This document shows positions 23,952 through 32,752 of a DNA stretch of 42,795 bases, one piece after another. The position numbers were made by a program, and so were the translations under genes. Origin of the DNA: DASUTB01 sp036374835 (GTDB taxonomy: Bacteria; Actinomycetota; Actinomycetes; Jiangellales; Jiangellaceae); NCBI GenBank assembly GCA_036374835.1, contig DASUTB010000092.1:1-42795 (forward strand). The letters run 5' to 3'. The notes below the pieces were generated by a model. The model was not told the origin of the DNA. It searched no databases and was given only the letters and a program-made list of their open reading frames with translations. The first letter of the stretch is position 1; every line of letters starts with the position of its first letter.

Positions 23952-24356
23952 TCAGGATTTGTCCTCGTCGCGGGTGTCGTAACGAGCTCGGGCCTCACGG
24001 ATGTCGTCACGATGTTGGATGGCCCAGTCCGCGACCGCGGACAGCGGGCCGAGCAAGGTGCGACCCAGCTCGGTCAACGCATACTCCACCTTGGGCGGCA
24101 CGCTGGGGTGGACCGTGCGGCTGACCAGGCCGTCGCGTTGGAGGCCGCGCAGTGTCACGGTGAGCATGCGCTGGCTGATGCCCTCGATGGCACGATGGAG
24201 CTCGTTGAACCGGTGCGTGCGAGTGCCGAGCAGAACAACCACCAGCACGCTCCACTTGTCGCCGATCCGGTCGAGTACCTCCCGGATGGGGCAGTCGTGT
24301 TGCTCTGTGATGGGGACGGACGCCGCCGTGGGCACACCGGTGTTAGCGACTGACAT
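23952..24356 (-). CDS. HxlR-family regulator
   Basis: 134 residues from ATG 24356, with AGAAGG seven bases upstream. The core is EQHDCPIREVLDRIGDKWSV (the conserved Cys and GDKWS of HxlR), LLGTRTHRFNELHRAIEGIS, QRMLTVTLRGLQRDGLVSRT and VPPKVEYALTELGRTLLGPL. The single conserved Cys in the N-terminal helix is the redox or electrophile sensor in regulators such as HypR, QorR and YodB. The gene is divergent from an NmrA/QOR2-type oxidoreductase gene, the same arrangement as qorR or ytfH with their targets. It probably represses both genes, and is relieved by quinones or other electrophiles. Confidence 0.93.
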   Translation of the reverse strand: MSVANTGVPTAASVPITEQHDCPIREVLDRIGDKWSVLVVVLLGTRTHRFNELHRAIEGISQRMLTVTLRGLQRDGLVSRTVHPSVPPKVEYALTELGRTLLGPLSAVADWAIQHRDDIREARARYDTRDEDKS

Positions 24357-24434
24357 TAAAGTGCCTTCTTTCGCATGCGTTCAACACTGACCCATGATGG
24401 GGTTGCACACAATGAGTAACTGAGGAGGAATCAT

Positions 24435-25301
24435 ATGCTCGTCGTCTCCGGCGCTTCCGGGAAGCTCGGCCGCCGAATTGTTGAGTACCTGATCGACCGG
24501 GTTGACGCGTCCCGTGTGGTCGCGGCCAGCCGGACCCCGGACCGAGTGGCCGACCTGGGCGTGGCGTCGCGGCAGGCCGACTTCGACGATCCCGAGAGTC
24601 TACCGCGGGCCTTCGATGGCGCCGAGCGCCTGCTGCTGATCAGTACTGATCCGATCGAGCCGGGGATCCGTACCCGGCAGCACACCAACGCCGTCCAAGC
24701 CGCGGCCAAGGCCGGGGTTGGTCAGGTTATCTACACCTCGATCGTGCGGGCCACCGATCCGGGCAACCCGGCTGTGGTCGCGGGCGACCATGCCGCGACC
24801 GAGCAGGCGCTCGACGAGTCCGGCCTGTCCTACATCGCGCTACGCGAGAACATCTACACCGACATGCAACTGCTGAGCGCACCGGCCGCGGTCGCCAGCG
24901 GGGTGCTGACCGGCAACGAAGGCGACGGCGGCGTCGCGTACGTCACGCGCGACGACATCGCGGCGGTGGCCGCCGCGCTGCTGGCCGAGGGCGGGCCCGA
25001 CGGCCCGTTGGACGTGACCGGGCCGGCAGCGGTCACCCAGCATGACCTCGCTGCTGCACTGTCCGAGATCACCGGCCGGCAGGTGAGTTACCAGCCGGTC
25101 ACTGACGACGCGTTCGTGGACGGTCTGGTGCAGCACGCAGGAATGCCAGAACAGATCGCTCGGGCCTACGCGACGTTCGGTCAGGCTGCACGCGAGGGTT
25201 GGCTGGACGGCGTCACCGACACGGTCGCGCGTATAGCCGGGCGGCAGCCGACATCGGTGTACGACTTCCTGGCAGCGAACCGCGCCGCACTGCTCGGTTG
25301 A
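24435..25301 (+). CDS. NmrA-family NAD(P)H:quinone oxidoreductase (QOR2-type)
   Basis: ATG 24435 follows a strong ribosome binding site, GAGGAGGAAT. The 288-residue atypical short-chain dehydrogenase has the glycine-rich NAD(P) site LVVSGASGKLGRRIVEYL (about 2-19), AASRTP at the cofactor-specificity loop, RLLLISTDPIEPGIRTRQHT, VGQVIYTSIVRA, ALRENIYTDM and YVTRDDIAAVAAALLAEGG, the set found in QorB/YtfG of E. coli. That enzyme reduces quinones with NADPH. The first residues coincide with the fold, so no signal peptide is present. Divergent pairing with the HxlR gene supports a role in defence against quinone or aldehyde stress. Confidence 0.92.
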   Translation: MLVVSGASGKLGRRIVEYLIDRVDASRVVAASRTPDRVADLGVASRQADFDDPESLPRAFDGAERLLLISTDPIEPGIRTRQHTNAVQAAAKAGVGQVIYTSIVRATDPGNPAVVAGDHAATEQALDESGLSYIALRENIYTDMQLLSAPAAVASGVLTGNEGDGGVAYVTRDDIAAVAAALLAEGGPDGPLDVTGPAAVTQHDLAAALSEITGRQVSYQPVTDDAFVDGLVQHAGMPEQIARAYATFGQAAREGWLDGVTDTVARIAGRQPTSVYDFLAANRAALLG

Positions 25302-25345
25302 CTCGTCCTGCGGAAGGCGCGACCCGCATCGAGGGCGGAGCCGTC

Positions 25346-26242
25346 TCATCGCCGGGTGGGGCGCCGCAGCGGCGTCACCGCCGTCCGCGCCGCGGTCCCG
25401 ATCGCGGCGTCGGCGCGGGGCAGGGCGAGTTCCGGCCTGGCGGCATGGGTAAGCACGGCCACCGCGACCGGCACCTCGTCCGGAAACGTGACGACGCCGA
25501 CCTCGTGCCGCAGCGATCCGAGGGTGCCGGTCTTGCCTGCGACCACAACGTCGTCATGGGGAAACCCGGACGCGAGACGGTGCCGCCAGATCTGGCGCTG
25601 CATGACACTGCGTATCCACCGGCACGACTCTGGACTGGCGGCAGCGTCGGTCCAGATCGCGGTGAGCAGCCGGGTCATGTCCCGCGCGGTGGTGGCGCTT
25701 GTGTAGGCGGCGTCGTGAGCTCTGGACTCGAGCGCTAGGTCGACGTCGGCGAGCAGCCGGACGGCGGTATCGAGGTCGGTACCGCCGGTGTCGTCGATGA
25801 CCAGTCGCTGGGAGTCGGCGGTGCCGCCCCGGACCGTGGTCGCATGCAAGCCGAGCGCCGCAAGGGTCCCGGAGAGCCGGTCCAGCCCGAGATCGGCGAG
25901 GATGGAGTCCGCGGCGGCGTTGTCCGACAGCGTCATCATCATCTGTACGACGTCTCGCCGGGTCATGGTCACCGGATCCTGCAACGTCGAGATCCCCGCC
26001 GGACCCGGCGTCCGTGCCAACTGGCTCAGGGTCACGCGTTCGACCGGGTCGATCTCGCCCGCGTCCACCGCGCGGCACCACGCCACCAGCAACGGCAGCT
26101 TGTAGAGGGACGCCATCGCGACCGGCTGGTCGGCGTCGTATCCACGCTCGTCCTGATCATCAACCTGCTCGGTGACTGGGACGGCATGCAACCACCCTCG
26201 CACCCCCGCATCCACGAATACCTCACGCAGCCGCGAGTCCAT
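25346..26242 (-). CDS. Class A beta-lactamase-like serine hydrolase
   Basis: From ATG 26242, 298 residues. Three catalytic motifs are intact: SLYK (45-48, nucleophile Ser45 and Lys48), SDN (106-108) and KTGT (237-240), with TSATTARDMTRLL before the last, as in class A enzymes. I do not see the omega-loop ExxLN with the deacylating Glu; the nearest segment reads LALESRAHDAAY. No signal peptide is visible at this start, although true lactamases are exported. It may thus be a cytoplasmic hydrolase or a DD-peptidase-like protein rather than a resistance enzyme. It is one base from the LysR gene upstream, and this pair is divergent from a PBP gene. Confidence 0.82.
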   Translation of the reverse strand: MDSRLREVFVDAGVRGWLHAVPVTEQVDDQDERGYDADQPVAMASLYKLPLLVAWCRAVDAGEIDPVERVTLSQLARTPGPAGISTLQDPVTMTRRDVVQMMMTLSDNAAADSILADLGLDRLSGTLAALGLHATTVRGGTADSQRLVIDDTGGTDLDTAVRLLADVDLALESRAHDAAYTSATTARDMTRLLTAIWTDAAASPESCRWIRSVMQRQIWRHRLASGFPHDDVVVAGKTGTLGSLRHEVGVVTFPDEVPVAVAVLTHAARPELALPRADAAIGTAARTAVTPLRRPTRR

Positions 26243-26243
26243 G

Positions 26244-27134
26244 TCAACGCTCCTCGCAGGCGGCGACGAGCGCGACATTGGCCTCGGACGCCCACGCGCG
26301 CAGCGGCGCGCGGGGCCGGGCGCTGCTCTGTTTGGCGGTGACGACGCGGAAGCGGAACGGCAGCAAGTTGCCTTCGATGCGATGGCCGACGATGCCCGCC
26401 GCCGGAGGTGGCGGGTCGACCGAGAGCCCGGCCGCACGTCCGGTGGCCACCGTGACGGCGATCCCCGCCGGCTCGACGGGCATGGTCGTTCCCGTATGAC
26501 CGTGCCGCCGGAGCGTGTCGACGATCAGATCGTGGGCCGCTGGGTGATGGCGTCGCGGTGACAGCGCGAACGAGAGATCGGCAGCCGTCGATATCGGAAC
26601 CGATTCGCGGCTGTCGTGCGCATGTCCGGCCGGTAGCAGGAGCCAGGTCGGAACCCGGGCCACGTCGCCGGCCTCGAGTCCGTCGACGACCGCCGGGTGC
26701 CGGGTGATCGCGATGTCGATGCCGGCGGATCTCACCTGCTCGAGGAGTGTCTCGGTCGGGGCGACCACGGTATCAAGATCGACGTCGGCGAGGGCGTCGT
26801 GCAACCGTACGGTGACTGCCGCCGCCACCGCGCCTAGCTCCGGCGGAAGTCCTATCCGGGTGACGCGGCGTGCGGTCATCGTTGTCGCCGTCTGCCGTAG
26901 GCGGGCGGCTGATGCGAGAAGATCCTCGGCCAGCGGCAACAGCAGCCGCCCGCTGTCGGTGAGCCGGACGCTGCGGGCGTCGCGGTCGAACAGGCGCACG
27001 CCGAGGTGCTCTTCGAGGCGGCGGATTCCCTGCGAGAGCGGCGGTTGGGTCATCTGCAACTGGGTCGCAGCGTGGCCGTAGTGACGTTCCTCCGCGACCG
27101 CGACGAAGAACCGCAGATGCCGGAGCAGGTCCAC
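26244..27134 (-). CDS. LysR-family regulator
   Basis: I prefer GTG 27134 (MDLLRHLRFFVAVAEERHYG) because GGAGG lies five bases upstream; GTG 27140 would overlap that site. The 296-residue protein has the LysR winged helix (HAATQLQMTQPPLSQGIRRL, EEHLGVRLFDRDARSVRLT) and a two-lobed effector domain (VTRIGLPPELGAVAAAVTVR, SAGIDIAITRHPAV, SFALSPRRHHPAAHDLIVD). LysR regulators bind small molecules and activate divergent promoters. The gene shares its operon with the serine hydrolase and is divergent from the PBP gene, with a LysR-type box between. Effectors are not predictable. Confidence 0.92.
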   Translation of the reverse strand: MDLLRHLRFFVAVAEERHYGHAATQLQMTQPPLSQGIRRLEEHLGVRLFDRDARSVRLTDSGRLLLPLAEDLLASAARLRQTATTMTARRVTRIGLPPELGAVAAAVTVRLHDALADVDLDTVVAPTETLLEQVRSAGIDIAITRHPAVVDGLEAGDVARVPTWLLLPAGHAHDSRESVPISTAADLSFALSPRRHHPAAHDLIVDTLRRHGHTGTTMPVEPAGIAVTVATGRAAGLSVDPPPPAAGIVGHRIEGNLLPFRFRVVTAKQSSARPRAPLRAWASEANVALVAACEER

Positions 27135-27163
27135 GTACACCTCCGATCAGCGGGCCAGCGAGG

Positions 27164-27178
27164 ATATCGAAAGAATAT
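27164..27178. promoter_or_regulatory. LysR-type binding site (T-N11-A)
   Basis: ATATCGAAAGAATAT contains T-N11-A inside ATAT...ATAT arms, the classic LysR box. It lies 30 bases upstream of the LysR start and about 95 bases upstream of the PBP start, in the divergent gap. It is the most AT-rich stretch there. Confidence 0.55.
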
Positions 27179-27271
27179 CGCAGCGGTACTTCAAGTGACT
27201 TTGACTCTTGCCGTCGTCCCATGGTCCGCTCAAGCCGCCGATACGGGAGGCGGAAGAGGGAGTTGGTTCTT

Positions 27272-29143
27272 ATGAGGCGGCCCGGTACGTACGCCGCGAT
27301 CACCGCGGCCGGCCTGGCGACGGCGCTGGCGGGGTGTGCGTTGTTGGATGAGCAGGGCCCGGAAGTCGCTGCTACTGCCTTGGCTGCGGCGCTGACCGCA
27401 GGCGAGCTGAGCACGGCCGGGTTCGCGGACGGGCCTGGCGCGCAGGAGGCCTGGGACCGCATCACCGAGGGTTTGGGGGACGCCTCGCCGGAGGTGCACG
27501 TCGCCGAGGTCGAGGAGGGCGACGGCGCCGCGACGGCCACGTTGGTCTATGCGTGGGACATCGCCGGCCACTCCTGGACCTACGAGACGGCGGCCGACCT
27601 GGTCGAGTCCGCTGAGGGCTGGGAGGTCGAGTTCGCCACGTCGCTCGTGGAACCTTCCTTGAGCGACGGCGAAGTGCTGGCCGTGTCGACCGTCCCCTCC
27701 CGCCGGGCTGACGTCCTGGGCGCCGGCGACGTGCCGCTGGTCACAGATCGTCCCGTCCACCGGTTCGGGATTGACAAGACCAAGGTCGGACCGGACCGGC
27801 TGGCCGGCTCGGCCGGAGCGCTCGCCGACCTCTTGGGCCTCGATCGGGACCGGTTCGTCGACCGGGTGGAGGCGGCCGGGGAGAGGGCGTTCGTCCCGGG
27901 AATCGTGTTGCGCTCCGATGAAGTGCCGGCGGAGGTCGACAGCGGCTACCCGGAGATCCCGGGTGCGATCGCCATATCCGACGAGATTCCCCTCGCGCCG
28001 ACTCGCGAATTCGCCCGCCCGATCCTGGGCACCGTAGGTCCCGTGACGGCCGAGATCATCGAAGAGTCGGGCGGCAAGTACGAGGTCGGGGATCAGGTCG
28101 GGCTGTCGGGTCTGCAGCGGCGCTACGACGACGTCCTTGCCGGGACGAAGGGCTTGCAGGTCGAGGCGGTCGCCGCCGACTCCGGAAACTCCCGCACACT
28201 GTTCAGCGTCGAGCCAGAGCCGGGTACTCCGCTCCGTACGACGCTTGACGAGTCGACGCAGTTGGTCGCCGAGCAGGTCCTCGCGAATGTCGAACCCGCC
28301 AGCGCGCTGGTGGCGATCAGGCCGTCGGACGGCCACGTCCTGGCGGCCGCCAGCGGGCCGGGCTCGGACGGCTACTCGACAGCGACCGTCGGCCGCTATC
28401 CGCCCGGATCGACTTTCAAGGTCGTGACCAGCCTGGCGCTGTTACGAGCGGGCATGAGCCCGGACGACATCGTGGAATGCACTGAGACGACCACGGTGAA
28501 CGGAAAGGCCTTCAAGAACTACGACGACTATCCGGCCGGCGGCATCGGCGACATCACGCTCAGGACGTCGTTGGCGCACTCGTGCAACACGTCGTTCATC
28601 CACCAACGGGACCGCATCCCCCCGGCCGAGCTCGCTGAGGCCGCCGCCGCGCTCGGACTGGGCGCGGACCACGATCTCGGTTTTCCTGCCGAGCTCGGGT
28701 CGGTGCCGGACGAGGCGCCGGCGACCGAACATGCCGCCGCAACGATCGGCCAGGGAAGGGTTATCGCGTCGCCGATGGCGTTGGCAGCCGTCGCCGCATC
28801 TATCGCGCGCGGCGAGACGGTGGTCCCGCGGCTGTTGCCGGATCACGAGGTCGACACCCCAGCACCGGCGCAACCTCTGACCGCCGGCGAGGCCGAGCGG
28901 CTGCGGGACATGATGCGCGCGGTCGTCACCGACGGCAGCGCCACCTTCCTGGGTGATCTCGACGGCGAGACCATGGCCAAGACAGGCACAGCTGAATTCG
29001 GGGATGAGCCACCGCTCGACACGCACGCGTGGATGATCGCGATTCACGGCGATCTCGCCGTGGCCGCATTCGTCGAGGTTGGAGAGTCCGGCTCACGCAC
29101 CGCCGGACCGCTCGTCGAGGAGTTCCTCCGTGCCGTCGCGTGA
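27272..29143 (+). CDS. Lipoprotein penicillin-binding protein (class B, MecA-like N-terminus)
   Basis: From ATG 27272, 623 residues. The signal peptide ends in the lipobox LAGC (Cys22), which would anchor the protein outside by lipid rather than a membrane helix. Residues about 28-135 form an NTF2-like domain like that of MecA/PBP2a. A PBP dimer domain (about 140-300) and a transpeptidase domain follow with STFK (380-383, Ser380 nucleophile), SCN (437-439) and KTGT (570-573), all intact. It should cross-link peptidoglycan and bind beta-lactams; MecA-type enzymes with this NTF2 domain often have low affinity. A LysR/serine hydrolase pair is divergent, and the stop region overlaps a membrane protein gene. 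Confidence 0.93.
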   Translation: MRRPGTYAAITAAGLATALAGCALLDEQGPEVAATALAAALTAGELSTAGFADGPGAQEAWDRITEGLGDASPEVHVAEVEEGDGAATATLVYAWDIAGHSWTYETAADLVESAEGWEVEFATSLVEPSLSDGEVLAVSTVPSRRADVLGAGDVPLVTDRPVHRFGIDKTKVGPDRLAGSAGALADLLGLDRDRFVDRVEAAGERAFVPGIVLRSDEVPAEVDSGYPEIPGAIAISDEIPLAPTREFARPILGTVGPVTAEIIEESGGKYEVGDQVGLSGLQRRYDDVLAGTKGLQVEAVAADSGNSRTLFSVEPEPGTPLRTTLDESTQLVAEQVLANVEPASALVAIRPSDGHVLAAASGPGSDGYSTATVGRYPPGSTFKVVTSLALLRAGMSPDDIVECTETTTVNGKAFKNYDDYPAGGIGDITLRTSLAHSCNTSFIHQRDRIPPAELAEAAAALGLGADHDLGFPAELGSVPDEAPATEHAAATIGQGRVIASPMALAAVAASIARGETVVPRLLPDHEVDTPAPAQPLTAGEAERLRDMMRAVVTDGSATFLGDLDGETMAKTGTAEFGDEPPLDTHAWMIAIHGDLAVAAFVEVGESGSRTAGPLVEEFLRAVA

Positions 29144-30038
29144 ATGGATGCGGCTGCTCGCCCTGGTGCCGGTCTCGGGCCTGGCCTGGTGGCTGATCGG
29201 TTACATGCCGTGGATCGTGACCGGGCTGAACGGGAGATCGGGGAACGTGCCGGACGCCGGAGCCGGCATCGCGGGAACGGCACTCGCATTGCCGTTTGCC
29301 AACGCGTCGTACTCGTTGTTGGCTGCCGGCGCACTCGTCGGAGGCCTGGCCGCAGGACTCACCGGATTGTTGGCCCCGCGTGGGCAGATCTGGCCGAGCC
29401 TCGCGTCTCTGGTCGGCGTGGCGGCCGCTCTCGCGATCACGCTGAGGCAGTCGATGGAGGCGGTTCGCGGGGTGGCTGCGGGCACGTTCGCCGCCGACGA
29501 CAGAGTGCTGCACGGGCTGGCGCTCGCCGTAGTCGCCGTTACCGTGGCCGGATGGCTCATCGGGGCCCTGGCCGTTCTCGGCAGGCCGGCACTCGGAGTT
29601 GCTTTGGCCGTACTGGCCGGTGCGGTGCCGGCGTGGGTGTCGAGTGTCGTGGCGGCGATGGCCGCGGGCCCGGTGCCCAGCACGTCTTCGGCCCTCAACT
29701 GGCTGGGTGCGGCAATGCTGGGCGTCGCCCTTGTGGTGATCGGTGCGCGCCGGCCCACCGGGATCCTGGTGTGGCCGGTCGCGTTGGTGCTGGCTTGGCT
29801 GGTCGGGCCCGCGTTGACCGCGGCCGGCTACCTCGACCAGATCCTCCGGCCCGCTGCGATTCGTCCGGACGGCCTGCCCGACGCCCTCGCCGTTGCGTGG
29901 GAGGTCTTCACGCTCGCCGCAATGCCGGCCAACCGGGCCGTGCTCGTCGCGTGGATCGTCGCAGTCGTCGCGGCCGCTGCCGTGACGGCGACCGTCGCAG
30001 CGAGACGTCCGCGTACTCGAGACACGGTCGCAGCGTGA
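29130..30038 (+). CDS. Multi-pass membrane protein coupled to the PBP gene
   Basis: GTG 29130 (MPSREWMRLLALVPVSGLAW) has GAGGAG seven bases upstream and overlaps the PBP gene by 14 bases, so the two are co-translated. The 302-residue product has about eight hydrophobic segments, including LLALVPVSGLAWWLIGYM, YSLLAAGALVGGLAAGLTGL, LALAVVAVTVAGWLIGALAV, LGVALVVIGAR and VLVAWIVAVVAAAAV, with Ala/Gly-rich helices. I do not recognise a family or a conserved polar motif in the helices. The context implies a role near the PBP, for example lipid-intermediate handling or regulation, but that is inference. An inverted repeat at 30075-30089 follows the gene. Confidence 0.65.
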   Translation: MPSREWMRLLALVPVSGLAWWLIGYMPWIVTGLNGRSGNVPDAGAGIAGTALALPFANASYSLLAAGALVGGLAAGLTGLLAPRGQIWPSLASLVGVAAALAITLRQSMEAVRGVAAGTFAADDRVLHGLALAVVAVTVAGWLIGALAVLGRPALGVALAVLAGAVPAWVSSVVAAMAAGPVPSTSSALNWLGAAMLGVALVVIGARRPTGILVWPVALVLAWLVGPALTAAGYLDQILRPAAIRPDGLPDALAVAWEVFTLAAMPANRAVLVAWIVAVVAAAAVTATVAARRPRTRDTVAA

Positions 30039-30074
30039 TCCGTGCTGGACGGCGGTAGCCGGCATTCGCCGGAT

Positions 30075-30089
30075 TCCCGGTTTCCGGGA
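30075..30089 (+). terminator. Small hairpin after the membrane protein gene
   Basis: TCCCGG (30075-30080) pairs with CCGGGA (30084-30089) around a TTT loop, 37 bases past the stop codon. It is short, but lies between two transcription units reading in the same direction. Confidence 0.4.
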
Positions 30090-30118
30090 GACCGGCCGGT
30101 GCGGCACGATAGTGGGTT

Positions 30119-32632
30119 GTGACGTCCACCCCGCTCGCCGGCCGGATCCCCGCCGATCCGGACGCCGACTCGATCTATGACGCGTTCACCACGTGGGCGG
30201 CCGAACAGGGCTTCGAACTGTATCCGGCGCAGCAGGAGGCGCTGATCGAGCTGGCGTCGGATTCGCACGTCATCCTCAACACACCCACCGGCTCGGGAAA
30301 GAGCCTGGTAGCGATGGGCGCCCACTTCGCCGCCCTCGCCCGCGGTCAGCGTACGTATTACACGGCTCCGCTCAAGGCGCTGGTATCGGAGAAGTTCTTC
30401 GCGCTCGTCGACGCGTTCGGTGCCGAGAACGTCGGCATGATGACCGGCGACTCGGCGGTCAACGCGGACGCGCCGATCATCTGCTGCACGGCCGAGATCC
30501 TGGCGAATCTGGCGCTGCGCGAGGGCGAAGCCGCGGACGTCGGCCAGGTCGTCATGGACGAGTTCCACTTCTACGCCGACCCGCAGCGCGGCTGGGCCTG
30601 GCAGGTGCCGCTGCTCGAGCTGCCGGACGTCCAGTTCCTGCTGATGTCCGCAACGCTGGGCGATGTCCGGTTCTTCGCCGAGGATCTCGAGCGCCGGACG
30701 ACCAGAACGGCGGCGATCGTCGCGTCGGGGGAGCGTCCCGTCCCGCTCACGTTCTCCTACTCCACCGATCCGCTGCACGAACTGCTGGACGAACTGCTCG
30801 CAACCCACCGCTCGCCGGTCTATGTCGTGCACTTCACCCAAGCCGCGGCCATTGAACGCGCCCAGGCACTGACCAGCGTCAAAGCCGCATCCCGCGCGGA
30901 GCGAGACCGGATCGCCGAGGAGATCGGCTCGTTCCGCTTCGGGCCGGGGTTCGGCAAGACGCTGTCCCGGCTGCTGCGCCACGGCATCGGCGTGCATCAC
31001 GCCGGCATGCTGCCGAAGTACCGGCGGTTGGTGGAGCGGCTGACCCAGCAGGGCCTGCTCAAGGTGATCTGCGGGACGGACACCCTCGGCGTCGGCATCA
31101 ACGTGCCGATCCGGACGGTCGTCCTGTCCGGGCTGGCCAAGTTCGACGGGACGCGTACCCGACACCTGACCGCGCGCGAGTTCCACCAGATTGCCGGACG
31201 GGCAGGCCGTGCCGGCTACGACACGCTGGGCGAGGTCATTGTCATGGCGCCCGAGCACGTCATCGAGAACGAGCGTGCGCTGGCCAAGGCCGGCGACGAC
31301 CCGAAGAAGCGGCGCAAGGTCGTCCGGAAGAAGCCACCGGAGGGTTTCGTCTCGTGGGGCGAGAAGACGTTCGAGCGGCTCGTCTCGTCCGCACCCGAGC
31401 CGCTGACCTCCAGCTTCGAGGTCAGCCACGCCATGGTGCTCGGGGTCATCAGCCGCCCAGGGGACGCGTTCACCTCGATGCGCAAGCTGATTGACGACAA
31501 CCACGAGCCGCGGTCGCGCCGCCTGTCGCACGTGCGCCGGGCGGTCGCGATCTACCGCACGCTGCTGGCCGCCGACGTCGTGGAACCGCTGGCCGAACCG
31601 GACGGCTTCGGGCGCTCGGTGCGGCTGACCGTCGACCTTCCGGAGTACTTCGCGCTGAACCAGCCGCTTTCGCCGTTCGCGCTGGCCGCGATCGAACTGC
31701 TCGATCCTGAGTCGCCGGACTACGCCCTCGACGTCGTCTCGGTGATCGAAGCGACGCTGGACGACCCGCGCCAGGTGCTCTACGCCCAACGCTCCGAGGC
31801 CCGCGGCCGGGCCGTCGAGGCGATGAAGGCCGAAGGCCTCGACTACGAGGAGCGGATGGAGCGCCTCGAAGACGTCACCCATCCGCAGCCGCTGGCCGAG
31901 TTGCTCGACACGGCATACGAGATCTACCGCAAGAGCCATCCCTGGGTCGCGGACTATGAGCTGTCGCCGAAGTCGGTCGTCCGCGACATCTACGAGCGGG
32001 CGATGACGTTCAGCGAATTCGTCGCCCACTACAAGCTGGCCCGCTCGGAGGGTCTCGTGCTGCGCTATCTCGCGGACGCGTACCGCGCGTTGCGCCAGAC
32101 CGTCCCGCCCGAAGCGCACGATGAGACGCTGACCGACCTGATCGAATGGCTCGGCGAGCTGGTCCGCCAGACCGACTCGAGCCTGCTGGACGAGTGGGAG
32201 CGGCTGCAGGCCGGCGATGTCTTGCACGGCGACGTGCGCCCGCCGGGTACCGAGGAACCGTCCGGTGTGACGGGCAACGTACGGGCGTTCCGGGTCATGG
32301 TGCGCAACGCGATGTTCCGCCGCGTCGAGCTGGCCGCGCGCGAGGCCTGGGGCGAGCTGGGCGAGTTGGACGGCGACGACGGCTGGGACGCCGACACCTG
32401 GGCGGACGCGCTGGAGCCGTACTTCGAGGAACACGAGGACATCGGAATCGACGCAGCCGCCCGCAGCGCCGACATGGTCCTCATCGAGGAGGGGCCGGAC
32501 GTCTGGACCGTGCGGCAGATCCTCGACGACCCGGCCGGCCACCACGACTGGGCGATCCTCGCCGAGGTCGACCTGCGCACGTCTGATGCCGAAGGCCGCG
32601 CCGTCGTCCACATCACCGATGTGACCTCATGA
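30119..32632 (+). CDS. DEAD/DEAH-box helicase with DUF3516 domain
   Basis: 837 residues. The Ski2-like helicase core is intact: ATP-binding TPTGSGKS (55-62), TAPLKALVSEK (motif Ia), DEFH (147-150, Walker B, DExH type), SAT (177-179), VVHFTQAAAIERAQAL, GVHHAGMLPKYRRLVERL, CGTDTLGVGINVPI and QIAGRAGRAG (357-366, motif VI). A Lys-rich insertion (KKRRKVVRKKPPEGF, about 397) precedes the C-terminal DUF3516 domain (about 520-837), which is found in actinobacterial helicases of this type. Ski2-like enzymes remodel RNA, probably during decay or ribosome work; the actual partner is not known. The GTG at 30119 follows the TCGT-like signal GATAGTG. Confidence 0.93.
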   Translation: MTSTPLAGRIPADPDADSIYDAFTTWAAEQGFELYPAQQEALIELASDSHVILNTPTGSGKSLVAMGAHFAALARGQRTYYTAPLKALVSEKFFALVDAFGAENVGMMTGDSAVNADAPIICCTAEILANLALREGEAADVGQVVMDEFHFYADPQRGWAWQVPLLELPDVQFLLMSATLGDVRFFAEDLERRTTRTAAIVASGERPVPLTFSYSTDPLHELLDELLATHRSPVYVVHFTQAAAIERAQALTSVKAASRAERDRIAEEIGSFRFGPGFGKTLSRLLRHGIGVHHAGMLPKYRRLVERLTQQGLLKVICGTDTLGVGINVPIRTVVLSGLAKFDGTRTRHLTAREFHQIAGRAGRAGYDTLGEVIVMAPEHVIENERALAKAGDDPKKRRKVVRKKPPEGFVSWGEKTFERLVSSAPEPLTSSFEVSHAMVLGVISRPGDAFTSMRKLIDDNHEPRSRRLSHVRRAVAIYRTLLAADVVEPLAEPDGFGRSVRLTVDLPEYFALNQPLSPFALAAIELLDPESPDYALDVVSVIEATLDDPRQVLYAQRSEARGRAVEAMKAEGLDYEERMERLEDVTHPQPLAELLDTAYEIYRKSHPWVADYELSPKSVVRDIYERAMTFSEFVAHYKLARSEGLVLRYLADAYRALRQTVPPEAHDETLTDLIEWLGELVRQTDSSLLDEWERLQAGDVLHGDVRPPGTEEPSGVTGNVRAFRVMVRNAMFRRVELAAREAWGELGELDGDDGWDADTWADALEPYFEEHEDIGIDAAARSADMVLIEEGPDVWTVRQILDDPAGHHDWAILAEVDLRTSDAEGRAVVHITDVTS

Positions 32633-32685
32633 GGCCCGGTGGGCCGGAGCGCAACTGGTACGGGATTGTTCGACCGAAGTAACGG

Positions 32686-32746
32686 TTAGCGACCCGTCGA
32701 AGAGGCGTTAAGCATGCCGAAGCGGCGTTTACGTGGTCATTCTCAG
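32686..32746. repeat. Dispersed 61-nt repeat, copy C
   Basis: Ungapped match to 14439-14499 at 52 of 61 positions. It holds the 15-nt 3' motif as TTTACGTGGTCATTC (32728-32742, reading on the minus strand as GAATGACCACGTAAA) and a GCCG-AAG-CGGC hairpin where copy B has CGCC-AAGT-GGCG. It ends six bases before the stop codon of the DinB gene on the minus strand, the same position that copy B has relative to the hotdog gene. Confidence 0.75.
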
Positions 32747-32752
32747 CGGACC

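Noticed and set aside
29828..32611. Very long minus-strand open frame opposite the helicase gene
   Set aside because: Composition is Arg/Asp/Gly-rich with no recognisable domain, and the plus strand carries a complete helicase with all motifs; this is a GC-driven antisense shadow.
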